Assembly: GCF_003254395.2 (NCBI RefSeq)
Contig: NC_037638.1
Coordinates: 12,049,086-12,113,085 of the forward strand
Origin: Apis mellifera
Taxonomy: Eukaryota > Arthropoda > Insecta > Hymenoptera > Apidae
DNA length: 64,000 bases
Direction: 5' to 3'
The notes below the pieces were generated by a model. It was not told where the DNA came from, searched no databases, and saw only the letters and a list, made by a program, of their open reading frames with translations. This document shows, piece by piece, positions 39,246 to 51,900 of the stretch. How positions within the stretch are numbered: the stretch's first letter is position 1; the number at the start of each line of letters is the position of its first letter. Both the position numbers and the translations under genes were made by a program.

Positions 39246-42200
39246 ATACGGTTATGTTCGTTCTTTTTTCAACTATCCCATTCTCCTTCGTTTCCCCTTC
39301 GTTGTATTTGCAATGCACACCGTTGGAGAGAGGTCTTGCGCTACCCATGGAAGATTATCCCTCGGGTATAATAAAAATTTTTCTTTCCAGATGCTACCAG
39401 ACAAAATTTCCTTCGTAATGGAAGTCACTCTATTATCTTACCTTGGATAATTAGGTCGAACCGCTCTAGGTATTTTTCTTCCCCCCTCCTCCAATCTCCC
39501 CCGTTTTTAACGCGGACACACACAGCATTGCAGCGGGGAATAAATTCAGATGTGAATTAATGCGAGAGGAAAGCTTAATGGGTGGATGGCTCAGGTGGAT
39601 CGAACTGTGGATTACTTTCGCTGGTAATATGAAGTTACGTTTCAGAAATTCGTTTCGACGTTCCCCGTTTTATCAGACCCGTTGATCTTCAATTTTTCAA
39701 CCAAGCCAAGAATATCATAAACGCGAAAGGATAAATTTGCTTTCCTTCCTCACTGTTGCTTCTCGAGCGTTCTCCGTCAAATTATTATTGTATTATGAAT
39801 TTTCCATCCTCCATGAAGAGAGAAACTCTTTTCGTAAGAGAAGGAAGAAAAAAGTTACTTTTAACAAATTTCAGAATAATTATTAATACTCACTTTCAGA
39901 TTTTTCGTTATCTATGAAATATTGTAATATACAAACTCGTTGCGTTGCAAAATTTTGATTTTAGTCTGGAAACGATTGCTTCCGTTCAAAAATGTTTTTT
40001 TTTTTTTTATCCGCGAATATTCCGAATACACCGATATCACGTAACGATATATATATATAAATTTTGAATTTTTTTCGATTATTCCACGAATTTAAAAGAA
40101 AATTTTTATTCGAATTCCATACGATATACAGTTACAAATAAAACTGGTTTCAAGCTTTTCGTGACATTCGTTTTATTATTAATATCAACGAATAAAATCG
40201 AATCGAATTTCAAATTGTATTTTTTTTCTCTCTCTCTCTTAGTTCAATTTAATTGTTAAATCACGTACACTTTATAATATATATATATTATATACATGTC
40301 ATAATAATATTTTGTGTATTAAAAATATAAATTAACACGGTTGAAAACGTTATATTTTATTAATCACCCGGTATTGTTGTCGTAATATACAATTATTTTA
40401 GACACAGAGGTTGAACAAATTGTCCAAAAACCGTTTGCCGGAGTAATTATGCGATACAATTTCACAGTGGACGGGACGAGTGTTTCGCCCGAAACGAGAA
40501 TACCGACCGATCTGAAGTGTAACTAGAGAGAATGTAACTGGGAGATAACGTCGACACGAACAACCTTTGTACAACCTTATACTATCTATTGAAAACTAGC
40601 CTAGCTTTACCTATATAGATATGGATTGGAAAAAAATGTTATATATTAGTTAAAAAGAAATCCAGAGACGAGATAAGGAAAAAGAGAGAGAGAGAGAGAC
40701 GAGTTAGGTTAAGGATACGAGTTAGGTTAAGGATACGTTCTCAATTCTGCGATGAATTCGAAATTCGGCGTCCCGCAGAGCCATCTACATCGACTAATAA
40801 TAATTAGAAAAGACGAGTTTGAGTGAAATTCCGATCTATCGAAATGTGAAAACTTCATTTTAACAAAATTGCATGCAGTCGACCGATGGAAATATAACTC
40901 CCGATATTATCGATCGATACGTATGAAAAATAGAGAGAGCGAAAAAAATTAAACGGGGATTAATATAGAAAAAGGATGAAAATTTTCTATCATTAAAATT
41001 GAAAAGATTGAAAATAAATATTGTTTTTTTTTACATATTTAAATATTTTTTCCTTTTATTTCTAATCATGAAAAATAAAATATATATATGTATATATGTA
41101 TATATGCACAATTTAAATTCTAAAGGAAAAATTATTCCCTTCGTTATTATAAAATTAAATCAGTAATATATTTGCTTGCTGCGTTAATTGTTACAGATCT
41201 CGCACAGCTCATTGTTTATGCCGTTTAAATCAGAAACAGTATTCTTTGAGAGACAATTAAAAACCAGTTAACGGTAGTTACACTGCTCAGAACGAATGGC
41301 AATATCAGAAGTACGTTAATAATTTCGTTTTTGTGTCGAGTGATACACCAGGTGGAGATAATTAATTACACCTGGAAATAATTAACTGCGCCATTGCAAC
41401 TGTGCTCTAATGAATTCACGGTACATTTACTTTCGCAACGAATTATTTCCCTCTAGTAAAAGGGAGAGAGGGAGGGAGGTTAGAAGATGGAGAAGGAGGA
41501 GGAGAAGGAGGAGAGCAGAGAATAAGAAAGAGAATAAGGAGAAACTGGAGAGGAGGGATGATACTGCTATAGCAAAAAGGCGTCACCTCTCTTTTGAAAA
41601 ACAAAGGCATCACAATGGACGCGCACAATGGCACGAAGCTCGCCCGAGTAATAAAATTAAACTCACTTCAATTTAAACTCTCTTTTGTAAACTTTCGCGG
41701 AATGATTTTAAAGCGCCGCAAGAATCATCGTAATCGTGCTACTGAAAGATAAGACATTCTCTTCCATTCCTTTCTCTCTCTTTCTATCGTCCATTTTCTT
41801 TTTCATCGACAGTCAATTGCTTTTTTCTTTTTTTGTTGTTAAGAAATAAACGAAAATGTTTCTACATTCGCATTCAAAATAGTAAAGTACACGATTCCTT
41901 TCACGTTCGTAATTTAATATAAGAAAGAAAAAAAAAATAATAAAGAGAAGAAAGAAAGAAATAAGAAAATTGAAAAAAAAAAAAAAATCTATACATAATC
42001 TTTCGCATATTGGAATATTAAAATGCGATCTGTATGTAACATTGCGTGAAAAGGTGTTGACATTTAATGCTATTATATTTAACGTTATAATATAGAATCA
42101 CAGATTGTGCTAGATTATACTAGTTCATCCAGCAGAGTATATGTTACTGTACGTGACCAAGATGCCATAGAATCACGTGTGTCGTAATCCTCTTTGCTCT

Positions 42201-43901
42201 CAACGTGAAAATGGGCCACTGATTGGAGAAGTCGGCGTAAAAGCGCCTCGTTACGCACAAGGAGCCTTTTTAAAGAGGGTCACGTCAGATTATTACCGTT
42301 TATTTATAGACCGATGAAAAAAATTGATCGTGAAATCGATCGAACGACTCACAGTTTCGTAAAACTTTCGAACTTTACAATTATTGAATCTTTGTATTTA
42401 CATTCTCACGATTCTTTCACGCGTAATATCGAATGGAAATATTTCTAATTCCTTTACGAAAGGTTAAAAAATTTGTTTCCAACTTATTTGCAATTATATC
42501 TTTATATCGATTTCGTTCAAGCGTCTAGGGAAGTTGATACGACCGATTTTTACGTTTCCGGTATACATAGTAAGAGAGGAAACGATAAAAGGTGATACGG
42601 TGATACGAGTTCAGTTCAGAAAGTTTTTATCGCTCAAACTTGCCCGATGCCCGATGTGAATCTCAAAATTCGATTCTCTCGATTCAAAATAAAGAATAGA
42701 TAGAGAATATTTGTATCCATAAAAACGAATAATAATTAGACGGATTATATATACGACGATTTAAAAAAAAGAAAAAAAAAATTTATCTTACACGCGAAAA
42801 AATTTCGTTCAATTTATTTCTACAAAAATAACGAGAATATTATTCTTGTATAATGGCCTACGTGTAATTACGAGGACGTACTTTCATTGATGGTTTGGTT
42901 TTAAGCAAAATATACCGGCACGGTTTTAACCGGTTTCACTGCACCGTGACACGTGCCAATAAAATATACACTTGCTTATGCACAGCGGTATCAATATTCG
43001 GTAAAAAACATCAATGAGAAAAATTTAATTTTAAATGCGAAACAGGTTTTTCGTATACAGGTATTTAGTATTATTCGTACGACGAAAATAGGTTAGAAAC
43101 GTGCTTAGGCTAGAATCGTTAAAATGTTTATCGTCAGATGTCGCCAACTGTCCTAATTCCTTGCGCGCACGCCAAAGATTATTTAGGTAGACCGAGCCAC
43201 ATCAATTTGAACTACTACATTACACATGGCATTAAAGCTCTTACTGCGTGAGCTTGTGGCCCGTCAGTTTATAAAACCACGAAACGGTGTGTAAGCGAGT
43301 CGATACATGGCAAGCTTTCCAAGCATAAAAGCCCATTGCGTTTTACTTACGTTTTCACTGGTCAGAGAGCCATCGCCGACCGGGTTTTATTAAACCGTCG
43401 TTCGCGTTTATATGGGAGGAGGGGGAGGAGGGAAGGGAAGGGGGAAGGGATACACATATACAAGGCAACGAATGGCTTTTTTTGCGTAGTCATTATACGT
43501 TTCTACCTCGATTTACCAATTGCTCGGAAAGGACGAAAAGTCGAACGAGAATCAACTTGCCCCAAGCTTATACGTAATATGCTGTCATCGTATCTCAAAA
43601 TAGTATTTATCAAAACAAACAATACGCGTGAAATTTATCGAATCGAAAATTCTTCGAGTTCTTTTTCCTTATTTTCTATCTTTGTTGTGCGACGTTATAA
43701 CAAAATATACATGTTTCGAACTGGTACAACACATTATTCGTTTGATAAGAAAAATATATTTTGATCGATTGATGCAATCTGATCGGATTGAATTGCTTTT
43801 TCGGATTTTTTTAAGAAATAGTAATGTGAAGAATAATAGGAGAAAATAGATATTGTAATTTTTTTTTTTGCATTAAAAAAAGTACCCTATTCTATCTCGT
43901 G

Positions 43902-43905
<4 letters not shown>

Positions 43906-43974
<69 letters not shown>
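43906..43974. repeat. (TA)n microsatellite, 69 bp
   Basis: An uninterrupted TA run, the longest simple repeat in the window and self-complementary, so likely to vary in length between individuals. Confidence 0.97.
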
Positions 43975-43976
<2 letters not shown>

Positions 43977-46900
43977 TTCAATTCATATAATTTTGTGAAC
44001 ATATCAAGTTTTGATTCAGAAGATGAAACTTTTGAAAAAGTGTATTTACATTTTCCAGCAAAACGTGACTCCTTTTGAGCGATAACAATATTCGTTTAAT
44101 CTTTGCGTTTTAATCAAAGAATTAATTGAATAAGGTTTATTAATGGAAATGGTTTTTAAATTTATTTTTGTAAAACGATATTTTCATTCCCCGATTTCAT
44201 CCCAATAAATACATATGAATAAATACTAGTGTCCATGTTTTAAAAATAACGCAAATTAATATATAGATAAATTAATACGCGCGTAATTAAATACGCGAAC
44301 ACTTTTATTTTATACCCGTATAAAATAATTAAAAATAAACGAATACTAATTTAAATACACGTGTCAAATAAAGACTTCTAAGAGGAAACTTTATTCTTAA
44401 CAATTCACCCTATTTTTTTAATGATTGATCGAGATCTTATCTATCTTTCTATCTATTTTCGATTTTTGTCTATCGTTTTTTCAAATTTCCTCGAAATTCA
44501 CAAGTGTTAATATATTATATATATATTAATTGTGCAAAAAAAAAAAATTAGAAACATTTGGAAACATATTAATTATTCGATTCATCAGAATCTTATAAAA
44601 CATATAGGCATTTTATAAATCAAAAATTTTAGGCAAAAGAAAATTCCATTACAATTAATTAATTACTATACTTGGAAAGCTTAGATCTTTTTCTACAAAT
44701 AACAATTTTTATCTCGATCATTTTTTAAATTCTAAAACAATTCTAAAACAATGGATAATTATCCCTCGACGGAAGAAATTTAAAAACTCGAACTTGAACA
44801 ACGTTGAAAACGTACAAGATGGTAATTCGATCGCGGATCATTTCGAGGAAACAGGATATAATTTTCAAGGAATATATTTCGTTACAGCAAAGACCGGGTA
44901 ATTGAGTTAACTGACCAAGAAGATGTGCACGGTGAAAAGTAAGCTGAGACCTTGATGGTTGGGGGAGAGGTGGGGGGAGGAGTGAGGATAGTGACGAGCC
45001 AAGTTCGGGAGCCAACTTTGGATCAAGTTCGGGGCAGAAACCTGACAGAAACGAGGCATAGACGAGCTAGAGAAAACGAGACTCTTTTCTCCCCTTAACT
45101 GTTACAAAATTACATAATTATTTGAAAATACAATGCCACTTTCCTTCTCATTCTCTTACGAAAAAAAATGTTACAAATTGTTTTTTCTTTTAAATTAGTA
45201 GATCATCAAGGATTAATTTTTTTTTAATCATTAGAATATCTTTATTCATTTCGTTCAAACGATTTTCGTAATAAAACATTGAGAAAAACATTTTTTTATT
45301 CGAGATATTACGGGTGAGAAGAATAAATTTCGTACGAAAAAACGTGTAAGCGTGTAAACGGTTTTTACCTTTTACCAATCATTGAAAATTGAAATCAAGT
45401 CGATTTAATTTATTATCATATTAAATTAAAAAAATATATGTCGCGCGATGCGACAATATCGCTGATAAATCTGATTTAACACCGTTTAAATTTTCTAGAG
45501 ATTCGTGTGTGTGTATATATACGGGGACACGGGATCGAGATTCTATTTGTCGTCATGGCACGTACTGTTGACCGTGTTAACTTATTACAGATCGATCGAA
45601 CGGTAATAAAATCAAACCGCGCTTAATGAACAATAGTTATCGCAAACTGACGTTATCGATACACAGATGGAACCACTGTCGTTCGGGATAGACGAATATA
45701 TACGAACGAGATTTCCGTCGTTAAACGATATTTTTGCGACAATACGATCTTACATAAATGGGGGATTCATCCTTGGAAAGATGATAATTAAAATCTCAAC
45801 GTCGCGTCTACGTCTGGTGTGATTTTCTTTGCTCATAAATAACAGGTTTTTCTTACTATCCCATGAGAAATTATTAATTGTATCGACCGAGCCAACGTGT
45901 ATTCATCTATATACCCAGTCGGTAAGATTTATGACTGTTTAATGTAAGTCGATATTTTTCTTATCGACCGAGTCCAAAGTATCAAACCTTCGACGATCGA
46001 ACAACTGCAAGTTGCGATCCCGATCTATACCTCCTTTATCGATTTATTATATTAGTAAATCGAGCTCCTTGAGAATTGTCGACGAGAAATATAAAAATAT
46101 GAAATTAAAAAACAGATTAAATTAATGCGTTTTACCAGCATTTTTGAGGTTAGGATGATTATTGCAAAGTAATCTTGTTAAATTAATTATAAAAAGATAT
46201 CATTCTTCCATGTTTTGTTTTGATCCTTTTTGAAAATCATCGGAAACATTTCTTTTAGATTAAGTTAATTTTAATCAGATTCATTATTACAGACAATTAA
46301 TGGCCTCCTCTACCAGCAGCCAGATTAAGAAAACTAGTTCAAACCTGATGCAAACTATTAAATCAGCCAACCAGTTAAATGAGTTTTTATTTAATTTTGG
46401 TTTCAGCTGAAATTGCGAACTTAAAATCAACAAATTAAATCTGTTTAATTTTTGATTTAAGATTTATATATTAAATTTAAATGAATTGGATTAGATTAAT
46501 AACTTTTTAATAAACAATGATCCCATCACAATATATGATACAAAAATTCATCGAGATTAAAAGACACCTTTTTGTAAATATTTATAATTATTGCAGAATT
46601 ATTATATAATTCTTTTTTAGTTTAGAAGATTAATAAAACAGATCGAAACCCTATAACTTTTTTTCTTTCATTCAATTTTATTATATTTTATTGTAATATT
46701 GAGAAAGGAAATATCTATTTCGAAAGAATATAACTCGTTCAATTATATTTTCGTTTTATTCCGATCATTTCTTTGAATTTTATCGATTTATTTATTTCTT
46801 TAAATAAGAAAACTTGTATTGCCAATGAATTATATTTTTCCATATTACAGTTATTTTTATCAACATTTTTTTACTTTAGTTACTTCTAGTAATAAAAGTA

Positions 46901-48549
46901 TTCAAATTCGTTAGAAAGGGACGTCAATTCGACGTGACCAGAATAAGAACACGTAAAATGCAATATCTTCTATGCCAATAGTTCAATATACGTCTAGTAT
47001 TTTCCGTCATCACGAAACGGTAAAATTCGACGAACGTGTATAGGTCGTGCTTGTACGTATTCCGATATTAAGTTACTATGGACGAACATTACGATGACAT
47101 CCGTTATAACGTTTCAACCGTCGTTGGTGTTCTAATTTTATATCATAACGATAAAAATATCTTTTCTGAGAATTTACCCTCCATTGAAATTTCATTCATT
47201 TTACCTATACTTTAAATTTATTATAGAATGAAATTTCAAAAGTAGAAATATTTAAAAACAAAAAAATTCAAAAATCAAGATAAGCAAAGAAGATAATAAA
47301 ATAATTAATAAAACGCAAGATGATTAATAATTTAGAGAGGGGTGGGGATTTACACAAGAGACGAGCAGAACGAATGAATCGAGGAATGGAACAAGTCCGG
47401 CCGTGTGTGTAAGTAAATAAAACATCGAGAAAAAAACGTTATACATATAGATGAAAAAGAAGAGTAAATAGGGAAAGGTAAACAGAGAGAAACAATTTCG
47501 AGAAAATGAGAAAACGTAGTAACGAAAGAACAGTGTGGATGGAGGAGGGGGGGAGAGAGAATAGGGGGATGGAAGGAAGAGAGAAAGCTCGACCGATACG
47601 CAACTTGTCTCATGGTATAGGCATACGTTTACTTTATATCTACAGTGCATACAGAGAGCGCAGACAAGTTTTATTAACCCCGTTGAACGCGTATCCTCGG
47701 ATATACGCGCTTTTCCTACGAGTTATCCTCCTTCGATGTTCAACCTGAAGCCGCACGACTGGTACTATACCTCGCAATCGATTGTTGGTGCGATGCCACA
47801 CGCTATGTATATATATATCTCTCTCTCCTTCTCTTCTTCTTTCCCCCACTCCGCTTCCACTTCCACTTCCACTTTCTCCGCCGCTCTTCCTCGCCCCCCA
47901 CTCTTCGCGCCTTCCTTTTATCTCTCTTTCGTATTCCCTTTCATTTCCCTATTTCTCCGCCAACCAACGATGGATTCGCTTCCCCCTCTTTCGCGCATTC
48001 CTTTCCCACGAGCTATGAATTTGCTTTTGATGATATTGTTCTTGAACCGCTTGCAACGCGGTCCCCGATAAAAATCTAGGACCTTTTCTAGGGAATAATG
48101 CGAGCGTTATCGGGGATCGTTCCCGATGCCGAGGTTGGTAACTGAATTTTAATGGGGGAATTTCGGGTGATTCCACGAAGGGACGATTATGCTAAAAGTT
48201 TTACTATACTATATCGTTTCAGGATCGTTTTATTTTCCTTTCCTTTTTTTACGAATGCTTGAAATTTCGTTTGTTCTTATCGAATTTGGTTATTGTTAAA
48301 ATTTAACATTGTATAAAGTAATGATAATTAAAGTGAAACTTGTGTATAATCGTGAAAACGTTATATTAATCACCATTGAAGAATTAATCGTACTAGTTTT
48401 CAATGGATATAAAGAATATCCTGTGTGTGAACAAAAACACGATAGGGAAAACATGACGCGATGAAAGGAGGATAAATATTTAGTGGACGAAAGTGCTCGT
48501 GGATATATTTTCAAAGCATTAAAAAAATTACATTTAAAATGTAATGAAC
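43975..48549. other. Gene-poor DNA, no coding exon recognised
   Basis: Mixed composition. A purine-rich stretch at 47530-47590 and a pyrimidine-rich stretch at 47815-47960, with CTTCCA repeats near 47849, give open but low-complexity frames rather than genes. Nothing else could be assigned. Confidence 0.35.
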
Positions 48550-48559
48550 GAGGAGAATT

Positions 48560-48900
48560 GTGCTCCCGTCGCCCTTTTCCTTGCTGAATCTATGTATCAG
48601 ATCGTTTAATTGGCCCATGTAAATCACCACAGGGATGCAAATATTTTCTTCCAATCGTTTCGCTTTAATCGGCTGCGCGCGTACCCACCGGAGTCACCGG
48701 TTACTATGACAACTTTTGATTAAAGCACCGTTTCAAATTGGCTTTGTACGTTTGCACTTTACAAAAGCCTTTACAATGAGCCCCCTTTGCAATGAGAGTT
48801 TAATATAATAGGTATTAGCGAGATGTTACGAGTGCTACTCGTAAGGGGATGGAGCAATACCCTCAGCGGGGGGCACTTCTAGGGTGCCCAACTGTTCGAA
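48560..48900. promoter_or_regulatory. Candidate enhancer: octamer, RFX X-box and SOX-like sites
   Basis: Within 150 bp there are an exact POU octamer ATGCAAAT (48635-48642), an RFX X-box GTTACTATGACAAC (48700-48713) fitting RYYNYYATRRNRAC at every position, and SOX-like cores CTTTGT (48742-48747), ACAAAAG (48761-48767) and ACAATG (48773-48778). A palindrome GGGCACTTCTAGGGTGCCC lies at 48871-48889. The block is GC-richer than its surroundings. The combination is typical of neural or sensory enhancers; target gene and activity are inference. Confidence 0.35.
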
Positions 48901-51900
48901 TTCGTTAAGGGTTCGTCGGTTGTGAAAGAGGATCGGTGCAAAAGAAGATGTATAGCTTGGAATTGTGACAAAGATTGAAAGACGTTGAAACAAAATTAAA
49001 ATTAATAATGGAATGAGAAAAAAAAAATTAAATAGATAAATATATATGTATACAAAAAAGAACAAAAAAGAGAAAGAGATATATTAGAAAAAAAAAAAGA
49101 ATATTCGAATAATCATATGGATATGGATAGGAAAAAGTGTAAACGATGAGATAAGAACAAAGGAAAATAATGAGAAGATGAAAAGGGATTGCGTGAAAGA
49201 AATATGTATATTTAAAAAGAGATAAAAGGTTAAAGGCAAACACGAGAAAGAAAAACGGGATAAAAAAGGATAGAGAGAATCAAAGGGAAGGCTGGAAAAC
49301 GAAGGGATGAGAGAGAGAGAGAAAAGAAACTTTTTTTTCCTCTCATCAATTTTTAATTATTAGTCTAAGATCTAAGATCTATATTTCTCAACCTGTTGAA
49401 TTTCTCACTTGCATAACGAACGATTTGTTTCCCTTTGAACGGAATACTGGTTGGTATTTATCTTCTCTCTGCGCGAGTGTAAAATCGAGAATAGGTTAGA
49501 AAATGGATTAAAGCAGCTGTAAATGTCTATAACGTTCATTGCTGCAAATCGCAATTTCCATGAATGTTAATGACGACGCTACTTTACATATTTCCAATTT
49601 AATCGGATCACAATCCTTTCCTTTGTTATAATAAAAAAAAAAAATTCGTTATCTCGGTAATTATTCTAATTATCTTCTCCAATTGTCGAACGAAATGCGA
49701 CCAATAAAAAAGCAGCGTGTTTATACGTGAATCACCAATCGCACGAACGTTCAGAATGCTCGTGCGCATGCTCAAAACTCATTCCGATTATTGAAAGGAA
49801 GCCTTTTAAGCCTTCCTTTTAGCATCGAATCGCGATTGTATTCGAATGTGTTTTTCCGAGAAAGTGATTTTCATCGTGGTGAAGTCATCGATACGTGTCC
49901 AAAATAAGTATCAAGTTTCATTAGAATAAGAAACGTTCTAACGAATAATAACGTAGCTTCATTACATCGAAATAATAAATCATAAATATCTTCATTCAGA
50001 CCATTAATTCTCCTCTTTAAATATCGACAAACTCGAATCCCTTTTGTATAATAAATATTGTAATATCATAAAATGAATGCAATTTTATTCGAACAACAAT
50101 TTGAATCTCTAATTTCGCTTCGCTATTTTTTTTTTTTTTTTTTTTTTTGCATCTTCTCTATCCGCATATACTTATCGTTAAGTTACCTTTATACAAACAC
50201 CCCGGGCAAGATAGATCGCGGCCACATCGCGAAGATCGCAAACACGCCTCTTTACTTGTGTAGTAATGCTCGCTGCTTCGGGCGTAACGACTTGCCGGCA
50301 TATCTGGACTGCGCAATGATAGCGGCCCCTACTAAATGGAGTTGGCAGCTTTCCTCGGCCGTTTTCACGATAAAGACGCGAAGTTGTTCCCGAAGTCTTC
50401 CTAGCAGACGGAGAATTTCATTAAGCCGGAGATACTCCCCGAGTTCAGGAAGTTAATGCGAGTCTTTATTCTAACCAGCCGGCGTGTTGGGCTTCGCTAT
50501 TGGAATTTCTTCTATGACGACACGGCGCTCTGGACTATCCCCTCCCTTCCCAATCGACGAACGCCTAGAGGTCGCCTTTGCGCCATCTTAACCACGCGAA
50601 ACAAAACATCGAAACCTCGAAAGATTTTTACCAACTTTCTTTATTAAACCCTTTTATCGAGGAGAAATTTTCATTTTTGCCCTTTCGCTTCGATTTTCCT
50701 AAGGATTTTTCCGATAGAAGAGAGAATCTTCACGCGAGTGCAGAAACTTCTCGTTCCTTTAATAAAGAAAAAGTTTTTTTTTTGGTTAGTTTCATCGAGT
50801 GACCACCGAGATTCACACCGTGATACAAAACAAAGAAGTTTAAAGATTTCGTTTATGTGTTCTGATATTGAGAGACGTGTGCGTGTTTCGACGAAAGTGA
50901 TGTACAATGTGTAATTACTATATGTGTTCATGCACACGTACTGTTTGTACGGTTGAATACGGTCGAGTCACATAAATAAATTGTCATGTGATAACGATCG
51001 GTAAACGTTTCATGTTACGCGTTAGAAGTAATTGACTTGTGTTAGAATTATTATTCCGGGATTTACATATGATGTATGCTCGATCGAATGGAAGATAGAA
51101 ACGAAACGAATCGAATATATCAAGTTGTCCTCTTGGGTGATTGTGCTTTTTTCTTTTTTTTTTTTTTAGCAATGATTTTCGAATAAAATAACTTGTTCCA
51201 ATTATAACGACCATCGAAAAAATGCGCCATTTTGTCACGAATGTTCCGCTCTGTTATTTTTAAAATATATTATAAATTTATTATAAACAGTATACGACGC
51301 ATGATACATCTTAATTAATAAAATCGTGATATAAATAATATTAGGAAAGAGACTTGAGACTCGATACTCGACGATATTTCAATTTTTCGTTACCGGATAC
51401 CTCTCGTATCTGTTACCGTTCCTTTTGCAAGTAATATTCTTATTTACATTTCTTTAAATGAGCCCCAAGTCTATACCTCTCAATGTGTAAAATAAACATC
51501 TGATATTTTTCTATGTGAATACGAAAGAAAGCTTTTCCAGGAGAAATAGTATCCAATATTCCACGAGGTAATATAAATGCTAAATGTCCTTGTTTGAGCG
51601 GAACTATTCCAGACTGTTTCGCGTTTGAAGGAATAATACGAACCAACGTGCAAAACGACATCTGCCGAAATATGGAAATATATATATATATATATATATT
51701 TTCCTTCAGGCATAATAGTGATTCATGGTCGAACAATTTCTGGAGAATGAAGGAAAATTTTGCAAAATCATTCGAGACATGTTTCAATGACAAATTAGTA
51801 TCGCAACTTTGAAATCTTCGATTCGCTCAAGTTCCATTTAACTTGTCGCGCGCCGAATGGATATCGTTTCTATCCCTTCCATCTTTCTCCACGAACCATA

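Larger units (their letters stand above)
36041..43905. other. Gene-poor DNA with a CT microsatellite and GC-richer islands
   Basis: No splice-supported coding exon. Islands of moderate GC occur at 37980-38470, 40400-40560, 42110-42340 and 43100-43450. The 42110-42340 block has CACGTG-, TCACGTCA- and TTATTTATAG-type motifs typical of regulatory DNA. On the minus strand at 43351 a sequence GAAAAC|gtaagt looks like a strong donor with TATAAA upstream of it at about 43407-43411, a possible first non-coding exon. An 18-bp unit (acgagttaggttaaggat) is repeated twice at 40699-40734. Confidence 0.35.

Noticed and set aside
40699..40734. GTTAGGTTAAGG repeated twice, reminiscent of the insect telomere repeat TTAGG
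   Set aside because: It is an 18-bp tandem duplication containing only single TTAGG units, not a telomeric array.
41410..41676. 88-codon Arg/Glu-rich plus-strand frame
   Set aside because: It is driven by a GGA/GAG purine repeat at 41460-41560; no homologous protein pattern or splice context.
47324..48176. Overlapping Ser/Pro/Leu-rich frames
   Set aside because: They are products of polypyrimidine and CTTCCA repeats, not of a gene.
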